Source of the DNA: Fen-1039 sp050010635
Lineage (GTDB): Bacteria > Chloroflexota > Limnocylindria > Limnocylindrales > CSP1-4
Assembly: GCA_050010635.1 (NCBI GenBank)
Contig: JBEKKR010000003.1
Coordinates: 1 to 64,000 of the forward strand
Direction of reading: 5' to 3'
Length of the DNA stretch: 64,000 bases
Positions within the stretch are counted from its first letter, which is position 1; every line of letters starts with the position of its first letter. Positions 1 through 9,405 of the stretch are shown here, one piece after another. Made by a program: the position numbers and the translations under genes. A model generated the notes under the pieces. The model saw only the letters and a program-made list of their open reading frames with translations, had not been told where the DNA came from and made no database searches.

Positions 1-2
1 CC

Positions 3-1439
3 GAGTACCACCTGCCGCCTCTTGCGCTGCTCGAGAACATCGCCCCTCGCATCGGCGAGAGCGGCATGGATCACGAGCGCAACGCCGCCATCATCGCGGC
101 GAAGCTGGCCAGCTTCAGCATTCCGGCCCGAGTCGTCACGTGGAATGCGGGCCCCGTGGTGACCCAGTACGAGATCGAGCCCTCGCCGGAGATCAAGGTC
201 AGCCGCATCGAGGCGCTCTCCGACGACCTGGCCATGGCCCTGGCCGCTCGCACGATCCGGATCGAGGCGCCCATCCCCGGGAAGAGCGTCGTCGGCCTGG
301 AGATTCCGAACAAGGACTTCAACATCGTTGCTCTACGCAGGATCCTCGAGGAGGTGGACCTCCGGGCGGCCTCGAAGCTCACCTTCGCCCTGGGTCGCGA
401 CGTGGCCGGTCACGCGCGCGCCGCCGACCTGGCGAAGATGCCGCATCTGCTCATCGCCGGCGCCACGGGTTCCGGCAAAAGCGTCATGGTGAACGCCCTG
501 ATCTCGAGCCTGCTGTGCAACGCCACCCCGGACGAGGTCCGGATGGTTCTGGTGGACCTCAAGCGCGTCGAGCTGTCCGCCTACAACGGCCTGCCGCATC
601 TCATGGTGCCGGTCATCACCGAGTCCGACCGGGCCAAGGCCGCGCTCAAATGGGCGGTCGCGGAGATGGAGAACCGGTACCGGCGCTTCGCCGGCGCCAA
701 CGCCCGCAACATCGCCGGGTTCAACGAGACCAGGTCCGATCCAGCCGATCGGCTGCCCTACGTGGTCCTGATCGTCGACGAGCTGGCCGACCTGATGATG
801 CGAGAGGGCAAGAACGTCGAGGAGCCCGTCGTCCGCCTCGCGCAGAAGGCCCGCGCGACCGGCATCCACCTGGTCCTGGCGACACAACGGCCGTCGGTGA
901 ACGTCGTAACCGGCCTCATCAAGGCCAACTTCCCGAGCCGCATCGCGTTTGCCATGGCCTCACAAATCGACTCTCGGACCATTCTCGACATGCCCGGCGC
1001 CGAAGACCTCATCGGCCGCGGCGACATGCTCTTCCAGCCGGCCGACCTGCCGAGACCGATCAGGCTCCAGGGCGTGTTCGTCTCGGACAAGGAGATTTCG
1101 AACATCTGCGAGCACTGGCGGGCGGAGGCCGAGCCGCACTACGACATGGGCATCGTCGAGACCGGCGAGGAGCCCGAGCACCCGGACGGCCTGGTCGATG
1201 AAGAGGCGGATCGATTGATGCTCGATGCCGTCGGCGTCATCCAGGAGTACGATCGTGCATCCGCGTCGCTTCTGCAGCGGCGCCTCAAGATCGGCTACGC
1301 CAGGGCCGCTCGTATCATCGACCAGCTCGAGTCGCGCGGGTATATCGGACCCTTCGATGGTTCGAATGCGCGGCAGGTGCTGCGGCGAGAAGGACCGTCG
1401 TCGAACTCATCGAGCGGCGACGGCGAGGACGAGGTATGA
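3..1439 (+). CDS. ftsK: DNA translocase FtsK/SpoIIIE, C-terminal part (5' end outside window)
   Basis: ATP-driven DNA pump that clears and resolves chromosomes at the division septum. The reading frame is open from base 3, and the first codons give YHLPPLALL, the motif that joins the FtsK linker to the motor. The ATG at 66 is therefore internal and the gene begins upstream. Walker A (GATGSGKS) lies near 460-483 and Walker B (VVLIVDELADLMM) near 760-800. The last ~60 residues are a winged-helix gamma domain of the kind that reads oriented KOPS-like DNA sites. The N-terminal membrane domain is outside the window. The stop overlaps the next start as ATGA, so translation is probably coupled to the RodZ-like gene. 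Confidence 0.95.
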   Translation, partial: EYHLPPLALLENIAPRIGESGMDHERNAAIIAAKLASFSIPARVVTWNAGPVVTQYEIEPSPEIKVSRIEALSDDLAMALAARTIRIEAPIPGKSVVGLEIPNKDFNIVALRRILEEVDLRAASKLTFALGRDVAGHARAADLAKMPHLLIAGATGSGKSVMVNALISSLLCNATPDEVRMVLVDLKRVELSAYNGLPHLMVPVITESDRAKAALKWAVAEMENRYRRFAGANARNIAGFNETRSDPADRLPYVVLIVDELADLMMREGKNVEEPVVRLAQKARATGIHLVLATQRPSVNVVTGLIKANFPSRIAFAMASQIDSRTILDMPGAEDLIGRGDMLFQPADLPRPIRLQGVFVSDKEISNICEHWRAEAEPHYDMGIVETGEEPEHPDGLVDEEADRLMLDAVGVIQEYDRASASLLQRRLKIGYARAARIIDQLESRGYIGPFDGSNARQVLRREGPSSNSSSGDGEDEV

Positions 1440-2899
1440 CGATCAATCCAGCGCGCCGTCCGTCGCGACGAGGCGGCGGTCAGCGGAGCACGAGTACACC
1501 CAGCCGGGACGGTCGTTCGGCGGTTGGTGAGCAGCTGCGGGACGCGCGCGAAATCAAGGGCATAGACATCTTCCGCGCCGAGCGCGACACCAAGATCCGC
1601 TCGAAGTACCTGACGGCCCTCGAGCAGGGCGACTACGCGGACCTTCCGGGCGACACATACGCGCGGGGATTCCTGCGCAACTACGCGTCGTATCTGGGGC
1701 TCGACGCGGACGAGATAGAAGAGCAGTGGCGAAGTCAGGCCGGCGCCCCGGAGCTGTCCAGGTCGGCCATCGTCGGGCCTCAGCCCTTGACCATCCGGCG
1801 GGGCATCGTCTTCCAGCGGAGCCATGCCGTCATCGCCGTGGTCCTGGTCATCATCCTCATCGTGGCGTCCTATTTCGGCCTCCAGTTGACGCGATACCTG
1901 GCATACCCGACGCTCGCCCTCGACTCGCACGTGTCGACTCCGGTGGTGGTGGCTGCCGGCAGCACCAGCTACGTGCTGAAGGGGACGGCCACTGCCGGCA
2001 CCACCGTCCTGATCGCCTGGAACGGGCAAGACCCCAAGCTCGTCATCACCGACGACTCGGGTCACTGGGCGTACCAGGCCGCTCTCCAGGCGGGCAGCAA
2101 CCAGTTCGACATTACCGCCAAGAACCTGGACACCGGCCACCCCAGCCCGACGATCAGGGTCATCGTTCTCGTTCCCGTCCCTACGGCGACGCCACCTCTC
2201 CCGGAGCTGGCTTTCTCCACGCCTGGGGACGGTGCAACGATCACGGCCGCGAACGTGACAGTCACCGGGATCAGCACCGAAGTGACCACAGTCACGCTCA
2301 CGCCCACGTACCTGGGCCCACCGCTCGCGCCCGGGGCTACCATGCCGCCGCCCACGCCGTCGGCGTCGCCAGTTGTAGGCAGCCCGAGCGCTAGCGCGAG
2401 CCCGAGCCCGAGCCCCAGCCCGATCGCGACCGGATCGCCCGGGACGTCCGCGGTCCCGACCCCGTCGCCGACACTTCCACCGCAGCCCCTATCCGTCGCC
2501 ACGGCAGGCGATGGCACGTTCTCCTTCACGATCCCGCTGGGCGCCGGCCGCTGGCAGCTGACGCTCGTCGGAACCAGCCCTCACGGCCTCTCGACGGCCC
2601 CGGTCTCACGCACGATCAACATCCCGTTCAAGGGCTTGACCGTGCTGATCGAGATCAAGGGCGGCGCGGCGGGCATCTCCGTCTACCACGACAACATCAC
2701 GGACACGCCGGGCTATGTCCAGGCCGCCGGATGGAAGATGACGGTCGCCGCCAAGAGGTACGTCTGCATCAAGGCGACGAAGCCCGCCTTCGTGTACATC
2801 ACGGTGAACGGAACAGCGTACGGCCCGATCAGCTCACTCGGTGGCCAGCGGGCATACATCGACGTCAACGGAGCCCGGAACTCGACCTCCTGCCCCTGA
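1436..2899 (+). CDS. RodZ-like membrane protein (HTH, single TM, DUF4115-type C-terminus)
   Basis: 487 aa. Residues ~30-100 form an HTH_25-type helix-turn-helix (GEQLRDAREIKGIDI through the RGFLRNYASYLGL segment), as in RodZ, which links MreB to the envelope. One transmembrane helix is at ~130-151. The outer part has two beta-rich segments separated by a low-complexity Pro/Ser/Thr stretch (about 2340-2490), and ends in a DUF4115/RodZ-type domain (KGLTVLIEIKGGAAGISVYH onward). The ATG shares bases with the ftsK stop. It is much longer than E. coli RodZ because of the linker. The role in cell shape is inferred from family and from the ftsK/murC neighbourhood; in this phylum it could also be a regulator. 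Confidence 0.8.
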   Translation: MTINPARRPSRRGGGQRSTSTPSRDGRSAVGEQLRDAREIKGIDIFRAERDTKIRSKYLTALEQGDYADLPGDTYARGFLRNYASYLGLDADEIEEQWRSQAGAPELSRSAIVGPQPLTIRRGIVFQRSHAVIAVVLVIILIVASYFGLQLTRYLAYPTLALDSHVSTPVVVAAGSTSYVLKGTATAGTTVLIAWNGQDPKLVITDDSGHWAYQAALQAGSNQFDITAKNLDTGHPSPTIRVIVLVPVPTATPPLPELAFSTPGDGATITAANVTVTGISTEVTTVTLTPTYLGPPLAPGATMPPPTPSASPVVGSPSASASPSPSPSPIATGSPGTSAVPTPSPTLPPQPLSVATAGDGTFSFTIPLGAGRWQLTLVGTSPHGLSTAPVSRTINIPFKGLTVLIEIKGGAAGISVYHDNITDTPGYVQAAGWKMTVAAKRYVCIKATKPAFVYITVNGTAYGPISSLGGQRAYIDVNGARNSTSCP

Positions 2900-2904
2900 T
2901 CGCC

Positions 2905-3414
2905 ATGGATGACGATTCCCTGGTCCGCCTCGTCGAGCAGTTGCAGGAGCGGTGCGTGGCGGGAAGCGTGACCGTGGCCACGGCCGAGTCGTGCACAGGC
3001 GGTCTGATCGCCAAGCTGATCACGGACGTGGCCGGCTCGAGCGGCTATTTCCGGGGCGGAGTCGTCTCGTACTCGAACGACGCCAAGACCGAGTTGCTCG
3101 GCGTGCCGGAGGAGCAGCTCATGGCTCACGGTGCCGTCAGCGCCCAGGTTGCACGTGCGATGGCCGTGGGGGTCCTCCATCGCACAGGAGCCGATCTCGC
3201 CATCGCCGTGACGGGGATCTCCGGGCCCGCCGGAGGCAGCGCGGCAAAGCCGGTCGGGCTCACCTACGTCGCCGTTGCCGACAAGGACGGGGCTGAAGTC
3301 CGCCGCTACCTCTGGTCCGGCGACCGATCGGGCAACAGAGAGGCGACCGCCCGGGCCGCCCTCGAGCTCCTCCTGGAGCGGGTTCCGTCAGGCGTCGAGA
3401 GCGGCCGCGGGTGA
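2905..3414 (+). CDS. pncC: CinA C-terminal family protein (nicotinamide-nucleotide amidohydrolase)
   Basis: 169 aa counting from the ATG at 2905, six bases after the upstream stop. This is the normal length of the stand-alone CinA C-terminal (PncC) family, so the longer upstream extension of the same frame is unlikely to be coding. It has the family signature TVATAESCTGG (residues ~23-33), then SSGYFRGGVVSYSNDAK and GISGPAGGS. The family deamidates nicotinamide mononucleotide to nicotinate mononucleotide in pyridine nucleotide recycling. The CinA N-terminal (COG1058) domain is absent. The stop overlaps the GTG of the next gene. Confidence 0.9.
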   Translation: MDDDSLVRLVEQLQERCVAGSVTVATAESCTGGLIAKLITDVAGSSGYFRGGVVSYSNDAKTELLGVPEEQLMAHGAVSAQVARAMAVGVLHRTGADLAIAVTGISGPAGGSAAKPVGLTYVAVADKDGAEVRRYLWSGDRSGNREATARAALELLLERVPSGVESGRG

Positions 3415-4931
3415 CCGCCGTCCGCGGTGCGGGTGCGGTCGGCAGCGGGCTCGCGCCCGCCAGAACTGCTCGACCAGTACGCACCGATGAGCGGATCCAC
3501 GTGGTCGGGGCCGCCGGCGCGGGGGCAAGCGCGGCGGCGCTGCTGGCTTTGCACCGCGGGGCTGCCGTCAGCGGGTGCGACCCCGGCGGCCCCTCGCCGT
3601 ACACACCGCCGCTCGAGGCCGCGGGCATCCACCTGGATTGGCGCCACGATCCGCGCCACGTCTCAGACGCGCCGCGGCCGGAACGACTGGCCGTGACGAA
3701 GGCCCTGACTGCCGTGGACCCGGACAACCCGGAGCTGGCCGCGGCCAGGGCCGCCGGCGTCCCGGTTGAGCCGTGGCAGCAGCTCATCGCCGACGCGGCT
3801 GTCGGGAAGACGCTCGTGGGGGTGGCCGGCACGCACGGCAAGAGCACTTCAGCGGGCTGGCTGGTCCACGTGCTGGTGGAAGTTGGCCTGGACCCGTGCG
3901 CGTTCGTCGGCGCGCTTCTGCCGGCGTCTCTCACCGGCGGGCTGCCGTCCACGGCCCGGTGGGGCAGGGGAGCCCCATTCGTGGTCGAGGCGGACGAGTA
4001 CGCTGGCAATTTCGACCCGTACCGACCTGATGTCGCAATCCTGACGTCGGCCGAGTGGGATCACCCCGACGTCTTCGCGGATCTGGCCGCCGTGATCGCG
4101 TCGTTCGAGGCGTGGCTCAGGCGCGCCGGCGATTCGGGCCGGCGGCCTGCCCTCGTGGCGAACCTCGGCGACTCGGGCGTTGCGACGGTCGCGCGGCGCC
4201 TGCGCGGCTGGCCGGGCACGATCCTCGGGACCGAGCTGACGGTCGGAACTGGGGCGCCGTCCCGAGGCGGTGATTGGCTGTCCGGCACGATCTCCGCTGC
4301 CGGCGCCACGGGGACCACGCTCCGCATGGAGGGTTCGAGGCTGGCCGCTCCCTTGACCGCACGGCTGCAGCTGGCGGGCCGCCACAATGCCGCCAATGCC
4401 CTCGGCGTGGCTGGGGCGGCGCTCACCCTTGGCGTTTCTCCGGATAGGGTCGTCGCGGCGCTGGGCAGCTTCACCGGGGTGGGCCGTCGCCTGGAACGTA
4501 AGGGCGAGGGGAGGGGAGTCGTGGTCTACGACGACTATGGCCATCATCCCACCGCAATTCGCGAGACGCTGGCCGCGGTGCGCCAGCTGGAACCGGGCAG
4601 GCGGATATGGGCAGTCTACGAGCCGCTGACGTACCACCGCACCGCGGCCATGCTCGACGAATTCGCCGACGTGCTGGCCGAGGCGGACGCTGTGGCGATC
4701 GCCGACATCTGGGCCAGCCGAGACCCGGATACCACCATTACGTCGGCGGCCGAGCTGGCCGAGGCCACGGCGCGCCGAAGGCCGGGGCTACTATCGGTCG
4801 CGCCCGGAACCGTGGAGCAGACCGCGGATTGGCTGGCACGAGAGGTTCGATCCGGTGACGCGGTCCTGGTCATGGGCGGCGGCAAGAGCTACCGCATCGC
4901 GGAGCTGCTGATGGAGGCGCTCGGGAGCTGA
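3411..4931 (+). CDS. murC: UDP-N-acetylmuramate ligase family protein (MurC-type)
   Basis: 506 aa, GTG start overlapping the cinA stop (GTGA). Mur ligases join an amino acid or peptide to UDP-MurNAc using ATP. It has an N-terminal Rossmann segment (IHVVGAAGAGAS), the ATP loop GVAGTHGKST (residues 137-146), EADEYAGNFDPYRPDVAILT with WDHPDVF, the asparagine-rich GRHNAANALG, and the MurC signature VVYDDYGHHPTAI. Family motifs support L-alanine addition (MurC). Recycling ligases of the Mpl type share DD(Y/F)xHHPTAI and EADEY, so a tripeptide ligase cannot be excluded. There is no mur/fts cluster around it, which makes the substrate less certain. Confidence 0.8.
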   Translation: MTAVRGAGAVGSGLAPARTARPVRTDERIHVVGAAGAGASAAALLALHRGAAVSGCDPGGPSPYTPPLEAAGIHLDWRHDPRHVSDAPRPERLAVTKALTAVDPDNPELAAARAAGVPVEPWQQLIADAAVGKTLVGVAGTHGKSTSAGWLVHVLVEVGLDPCAFVGALLPASLTGGLPSTARWGRGAPFVVEADEYAGNFDPYRPDVAILTSAEWDHPDVFADLAAVIASFEAWLRRAGDSGRRPALVANLGDSGVATVARRLRGWPGTILGTELTVGTGAPSRGGDWLSGTISAAGATGTTLRMEGSRLAAPLTARLQLAGRHNAANALGVAGAALTLGVSPDRVVAALGSFTGVGRRLERKGEGRGVVVYDDYGHHPTAIRETLAAVRQLEPGRRIWAVYEPLTYHRTAAMLDEFADVLAEADAVAIADIWASRDPDTTITSAAELAEATARRRPGLLSVAPGTVEQTADWLAREVRSGDAVLVMGGGKSYRIAELLMEALGS

Positions 4932-5100
4932 AGGAGGAGGCGAATCCGCAAGATCCGGACTTGGCCTGCCCAAACGCCGCCCGGGTGCGGCACAATCACG
5001 CAAGTCCGCAGATGCCGCCACGGGCAGATCTCGCGGTGTGGCGACCGCAGGGGCAGGAAGCGCACCCCGCGGCCGGCGGTACAGAGTTTCTGGAGGGCCA

Positions 5101-5592
5101 ATGGCAGGCGAATCGTCTTTCGATGTCGTAAGCGACTTCGACGATCAGGAGATGCGGAACGCGCTCGACCAGGTTCGGCGCGAGGTTCAGCAGCGGTACG
5201 ACTTCAAGGGCGCCACATTCGATCTCTCGCAGGCCAAGACCGAGCTGGTCCTCATCACCGACGACGAGTTCCGGGCGAAGGCCATTCGGGAGCTGATCGA
5301 GTCCAAGGCGGTCAAGCGCGGGCTGTCTCTGAAGATCTTCGACTGGGGCAAGATCGAGCCGGCCGGGGGCAACAAGGTGCGCCAGCACATCGGGCTGCGG
5401 CGTGGTCTGGAGGAGGACCTCGCTCGCAAGCTCAGCAAGCTCGTCCGCGACGAGTTCCCAAAGGTGAAGCCGCAAATCCAGGGAGACGCCCTGCGCGTGT
5501 TCGCCAAGAGCAAGGACGACCTTCAGCGGGTGATCACCCGGCTGAGGGAATTGGATGAACCGGTGGCGTTGCAGTTCACGAACTATCGGTGA
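5101..5592 (+). CDS. yajQ: YajQ family cyclic-di-GMP/nucleotide-binding protein
   Basis: 163 aa from the ATG at 5101, the usual YajQ length, with a GGAGG-like ribosome site (ctggagggcca) just before it. A longer in-frame start at 5038 would add 21 residues the family lacks. Conserved YajQ blocks are MAGESSFDVVSDFD, RYDFKGATFDLS, SKAVKRGLSLKIFDWGK, and the C-terminal KPQIQGDALRVFAKSKDDLQ. The fold is two ferredoxin-like domains; some members bind cyclic di-GMP or RNA. Its cellular role here is unknown. It stands alone between murC and the ThDP enzyme, all on the plus strand. Confidence 0.93.
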   Translation: MAGESSFDVVSDFDDQEMRNALDQVRREVQQRYDFKGATFDLSQAKTELVLITDDEFRAKAIRELIESKAVKRGLSLKIFDWGKIEPAGGNKVRQHIGLRRGLEEDLARKLSKLVRDEFPKVKPQIQGDALRVFAKSKDDLQRVITRLRELDEPVALQFTNYR

Positions 5593-5636
5593 GACCCGCC
5601 CGGTGATCCGGCGCGGCGCTCCGAAGGAGTGCGTCG

Positions 5637-7610
5637 ATGTCTATGAGTGAGAACCAGGGCGCCACCATGACGGTCGGCGCTGCCCTGGCGCAGGGCCTGG
5701 CCCGGGCCGGCGTGAAGATCGCCTTCACCGTTCCCGGCGAGAGCGTGCTCGGATTGATCGAGGGACTGGCCGCCAATCGAATTCGCGTGGTGGCGACTCG
5801 GCACGAAGGGTCGGCCGCATTCATGGCCGGGGCGGTAGCTCAGCTCACCGGTCGCCCGGCCGTCTGCATCGCCACTCGCGGCCCGGGCGCGGCGAACCTG
5901 GCCATCGGGCTGCATGCCGCCCGAGCCGATTCGGCGCCGGTGATCGCGATCGTCGGTCAGGTCCGGCGCGAGGTCCAGGGCCGTGAGGCCTTCCAGGAGA
6001 TGGACATCGTCCGCGCTTTCGAGCCGATCGTGAAGTGGGCCGCGGAGCTAAAGTACGCCGCGGGGGCCTCCGCGCTCATGGAGCGGGCAGTCGCGACCGC
6101 CACGAGGGGTCGTCCCGGGCCCGTGCTGCTTGGTGTCCCCTCGGACCTGATGGACGCAAGGGTGCCTGCGCCCGGCAACGGCCGTGGCCCCACGCCGCCC
6201 GAGCACCACGCCGAGCCGGATCCCGTCCTCGTTCGCAAGATCCTCCACCTGCTCACGGACTCCCGTCGGCCCCTGATTCTCGCCGGTGGAGGCATCCTGC
6301 GAGCGCGCAGCACGGACGCCCTGGTCCGCTTCGCCGAGACGATGCGGGTCCCGGTCGTCTCCTCGTGGCGGCGTGGAGACCTCTTTCCCAACGACAACCC
6401 GTTCTACCTGGGCATGGCCGGGCTCGGCGCCCCGGCAAGCGTTCTGGCACGCCTGAAGGAGGCCGACGCTCTGCTCGTTTTGGGCTGTCGGCTCGGCGAG
6501 ATCACCACCTACGGCTACCGAATCCCGGGTCCCGGCACGAAATGGGCCCACGTCGACGTAGAGCCACATGGAACGACGTCGGACCACCGGCCCGACATCG
6601 TCCTTGCCTCGGACGCCGCGGTCTTCCTGCGCGTCGCTCTGCGCGTTCTGGTGAAGGCTGCCTTCGATGCGGCTTCGCTCGACGAGCGAACGGCGGCGAA
6701 CGCGGTGGATCGCGAGGCATATGAAGCGGGATCCATAGTGGACGCGGAGCCCTGGGACGGACCGGGAGTCCATCCCGGGCGCGTCGTGGCGACGCTCGCG
6801 CGGGTACTGCCTCCGGAGGCGATCATCACGACCGATGCCGGCGACTTTGGAACATGGGCGGCTCGCGGCTACCGGTTCCACCGGCCCGGCACCTTCCTCG
6901 GATCGGCGGCCGGCCCGATGGGCTACGCCCTCCCGGCTGCGATAGGCGCCACGCTGGCCCGGCCAGGCCGCCTGGGTGTGGCTCTCGCCGGTGACGGCGG
7001 TTTCGCCATGACCATGGCGGATCTCGAGACTGCCGTCCGCGAGCGAGCCCACGTCGTGGTACTCGTGTTCGACAACGGCCGCTACGGGATGATCTGGCGG
7101 CGGCAGCGGGAACGCGGGGACGACGCGGGCCTCGGCACCCGGCTCGGACCCGTGGACTTCGCGGCGATCGCGGAAGCGTGCGGAGCGCTCGGTATATCCG
7201 TCCGAAGCGACGAGGAGTTCGAGCCGGCCCTGCGCCAGGCCCTCGAGGCGGGGCGCCCGGCGTTGCTCCACCTGGCCCTCGACCCCCGCTGGTCCACACC
7301 CGACGCCGGTCTCGCCGAGATCGAGGCCAGGGACGAGATCGATCCGTTCATGGCCGAGCAGAGTCGCGAAGTCCGAGACGCCTTCGAGCAGGAACTGGTC
7401 CGCGAGGCTGTCGTTGAAGCCGCGGACGAAGTCACGATGGAGCAACTGGCGATCGAGGAGCTGGCCGTTGGCGAAGGGGCGCTGCAGGCCGCCGCCTCGG
7501 TCGAGCCGGACCTGGGGCCGGTCCTCGAGCCTGCAGCGGAGGCGGAAGAGGATAGCGAAGACGTGGCCTCAGTCGACGAAGAGGCACTGGATCCGCCGCC
7601 GGCGGACTAG
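5637..7610 (+). CDS. thiamine diphosphate-dependent enzyme, acetolactate synthase-like
   Basis: 657 aa, ATG at 5637 behind GAAGGAG. The three domains of the ThDP decarboxylase/ligase superfamily are in order: N-terminal pyrimidine-binding domain with the catalytic Glu in RHEGSAAF (about residue 57), a central domain (~200-330), and a C-terminal pyrophosphate-binding domain with the GDGGFAMTMADLETAV...DNGRYGM motif (~450-485). It resembles IlvB, but no small subunit (ilvN) or ilvC is next to it, so the substrate is open (acetolactate synthase, benzoylformate decarboxylase-like or sulfoacetaldehyde acetyltransferase-like). Residues ~555-657 are an extra acidic Glu/Ala-rich tail not normally present in the family. 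Confidence 0.8.
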   Translation: MSMSENQGATMTVGAALAQGLARAGVKIAFTVPGESVLGLIEGLAANRIRVVATRHEGSAAFMAGAVAQLTGRPAVCIATRGPGAANLAIGLHAARADSAPVIAIVGQVRREVQGREAFQEMDIVRAFEPIVKWAAELKYAAGASALMERAVATATRGRPGPVLLGVPSDLMDARVPAPGNGRGPTPPEHHAEPDPVLVRKILHLLTDSRRPLILAGGGILRARSTDALVRFAETMRVPVVSSWRRGDLFPNDNPFYLGMAGLGAPASVLARLKEADALLVLGCRLGEITTYGYRIPGPGTKWAHVDVEPHGTTSDHRPDIVLASDAAVFLRVALRVLVKAAFDAASLDERTAANAVDREAYEAGSIVDAEPWDGPGVHPGRVVATLARVLPPEAIITTDAGDFGTWAARGYRFHRPGTFLGSAAGPMGYALPAAIGATLARPGRLGVALAGDGGFAMTMADLETAVRERAHVVVLVFDNGRYGMIWRRQRERGDDAGLGTRLGPVDFAAIAEACGALGISVRSDEEFEPALRQALEAGRPALLHLALDPRWSTPDAGLAEIEARDEIDPFMAEQSREVRDAFEQELVREAVVEAADEVTMEQLAIEELAVGEGALQAAASVEPDLGPVLEPAAEAEEDSEDVASVDEEALDPPPAD

Positions 7611-7637
7611 CGGCTGGCAATACCGCCGGGGCTGGGT

Positions 7638-9149
7638 CTAGGGCACGTCGGCCGGGCTCGGCGGAGCGGCTGCCACCTGTGAGCGGCGCCGCTCCAGCAC
7701 GAGCGCGCTGCGCCGTTCGTGGAGGCGCATCTCCAGGCCCACGGGATAGATGTGCGGGTTCAGCAGCCGCCGGATGGCAGGGTGGAGGTTCCGGATCTGG
7801 GACTGGGCACGAGCCCGGATCTCATCGAGCCCGGGAGCCGGCGAAACCCGCGCCCCTTTTCGCAGCGCGGGAAGCACCAGCTCGTCGCTCGCCCAGCTCG
7901 GATCGATCACCCGCATGTGGAGCGCGTCGGCCGGATCGACGATGGAGTCGCCGTCGGGCGGGGCCGGCAGGTCCTCGTCGTAGATCATGTCGGCGCGGAA
8001 CCGGCCCGAGGCATCGATGAATCGCCGTACTCCGAGAACGCCCGGGATGGAGATCTTGGAACTGTGCTCCGACAGTTTGACGGGGTAGCGCCAGCCGGTG
8101 GCAGGGTCGCAGATGGCGCTGAGCTTGTAGATCGCCCCCAGGGCCGGCTGGTCGTAGCAGGTGTCGAGGCGCGTGCCGACGCCCCAGATGTCGATGTGTG
8201 CGCCCTGCTCGCGCAGCGAGGCGATGGTGTGCTCGTCCAGGTCGTTCGAGGCGACGATCTTCGTGTCGGTGAAACCCGCCTCGTCCAGCATCCGTCTGGC
8301 CTCGATCGAGAGGTACGCGAGGTCGCCCGAGTCGAGGCGAATTCCGGCGAGGGTGCCGCCGGCCGCCCTGAGCCGCTGTCCCGTCACGATGGCGTGAGCC
8401 ACGCCCTCAAGCGAGTCGTACGTGTCCACCAGCAGGGTCACGTTGTCGGGCTGAGCGTCGGCGTACGCGTCGAAGGCCCGCTGCTCGTCGCCGAAGACCT
8501 GGACCCACGAATGGGCATGCGTGCCGCGGACCGGGATCCCGAACAGGCGACCCGCCATGACGTTCGAGGTTGCCGCAACGCCGCCGATGTAGGCCGCCCT
8601 GGCCGCCGAGAGGGCCCCGTCGAGGCCCTGGGCGCGGCGCAGGCCGAACTCCAGGACGGGGCTGGCCCCGGCCGCCTCGACGATCCGCGCGGCCTTGGTG
8701 GCCACGAGCGTCTGGAAGCCGATCACGGTCAGGAGGACGCTCTCGACGAGCTGGGCCTGGAGGAGCGGTCCTCGAACCCTCAGGAGAGGTTCGTTGGCGA
8801 AGACGACCGTCCCCTCCGGGATCGCGTCGACGTCGCAGGTGAACTCGAGGTCGGCCAGGCGCTCGATGAAGTCGGGGCCGAAGAGCGGCTTCTCTCCGGC
8901 ACCGCGCAGGGTCCGAAGGTACTCGATGTCGGAGGCGTCGAAGCGGAGTCTCTCGAGTATCGCCAGCGCGTCGTCGAGGCCGGCAGCGACCGCGTAGCCG
9001 CCTCCGAACGGCAGGGACCGGAAGCTGAGGGCGAACACGGTCTCGCGGTCCGCCACGCCGGCCGACGCGTAGCCGGCGCCCATGGTCAGTTCGTATAGAT
9101 CCGTGAGAGTGGCCAGACTGGGCCGGTATAGCTCGGATACGCGCGACAC
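7638..9149 (-). CDS. pncB: nicotinate phosphoribosyltransferase
   Basis: Joins nicotinate to PRPP in the NAD salvage (Preiss-Handler) route. The protein begins SELYRPSLATLTDLYELTMG, the typical N-terminus, and contains FEFTCDVDAIPEGT-like and FGLRRAQG (FG.RRAQG), GTHAHSW and RLDSGDLAYLS blocks. The chosen GTG at 9149 gives 503 aa and begins five codons before the conserved block; an ATG at 9269 would add 40 residues of poor-quality sequence. Function is consistent with the PncC-like gene elsewhere in the window. The minus strand then continues from the aminotransferase upstream. Confidence 0.9.
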   Translation of the reverse strand: MSRVSELYRPSLATLTDLYELTMGAGYASAGVADRETVFALSFRSLPFGGGYAVAAGLDDALAILERLRFDASDIEYLRTLRGAGEKPLFGPDFIERLADLEFTCDVDAIPEGTVVFANEPLLRVRGPLLQAQLVESVLLTVIGFQTLVATKAARIVEAAGASPVLEFGLRRAQGLDGALSAARAAYIGGVAATSNVMAGRLFGIPVRGTHAHSWVQVFGDEQRAFDAYADAQPDNVTLLVDTYDSLEGVAHAIVTGQRLRAAGGTLAGIRLDSGDLAYLSIEARRMLDEAGFTDTKIVASNDLDEHTIASLREQGAHIDIWGVGTRLDTCYDQPALGAIYKLSAICDPATGWRYPVKLSEHSSKISIPGVLGVRRFIDASGRFRADMIYDEDLPAPPDGDSIVDPADALHMRVIDPSWASDELVLPALRKGARVSPAPGLDEIRARAQSQIRNLHPAIRRLLNPHIYPVGLEMRLHERRSALVLERRRSQVAAAPPSPADVP

Positions 9150-9405
9150 GCGAACCTCGTCGGGCAGCGACCGTGATGATCGGCCTGGTGCCTGCCTTCC
9201 CGACCAGCATAGCGAAGCCGGCCGGTAGTGGCACGAACCGGCCGATCGGGCGGGCCCCGGCGCCCTCACGCAACGAAGCCCGTGTGGACTCGCGGTGCAC
9301 GCTCGAGGCCCAGCGTCGGACGGCCGGAAGGGGCGATCTGGCCGCTCCGCTGCGCCGCGGCATCACGGTCCTCTGGCCACCCCTGATCGGCAGAGGCCGC
9401 TCTCT

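Noticed and set aside
140..1201. Long alternate-frame reading frame over ftsK
   Set aside because: Arg/Gly/Pro-rich shadow caused by high G+C in a confirmed gene; no protein-like pattern.
6048..7445. 465-codon leftward frame across the ThDP enzyme
   Set aside because: Antisense shadow of a gene with clear family motifs; composition is not protein-like.
7719..9098. 459-codon rightward frame over nicotinate phosphoribosyltransferase
   Set aside because: Antisense shadow; the leftward frame has the full family signature.
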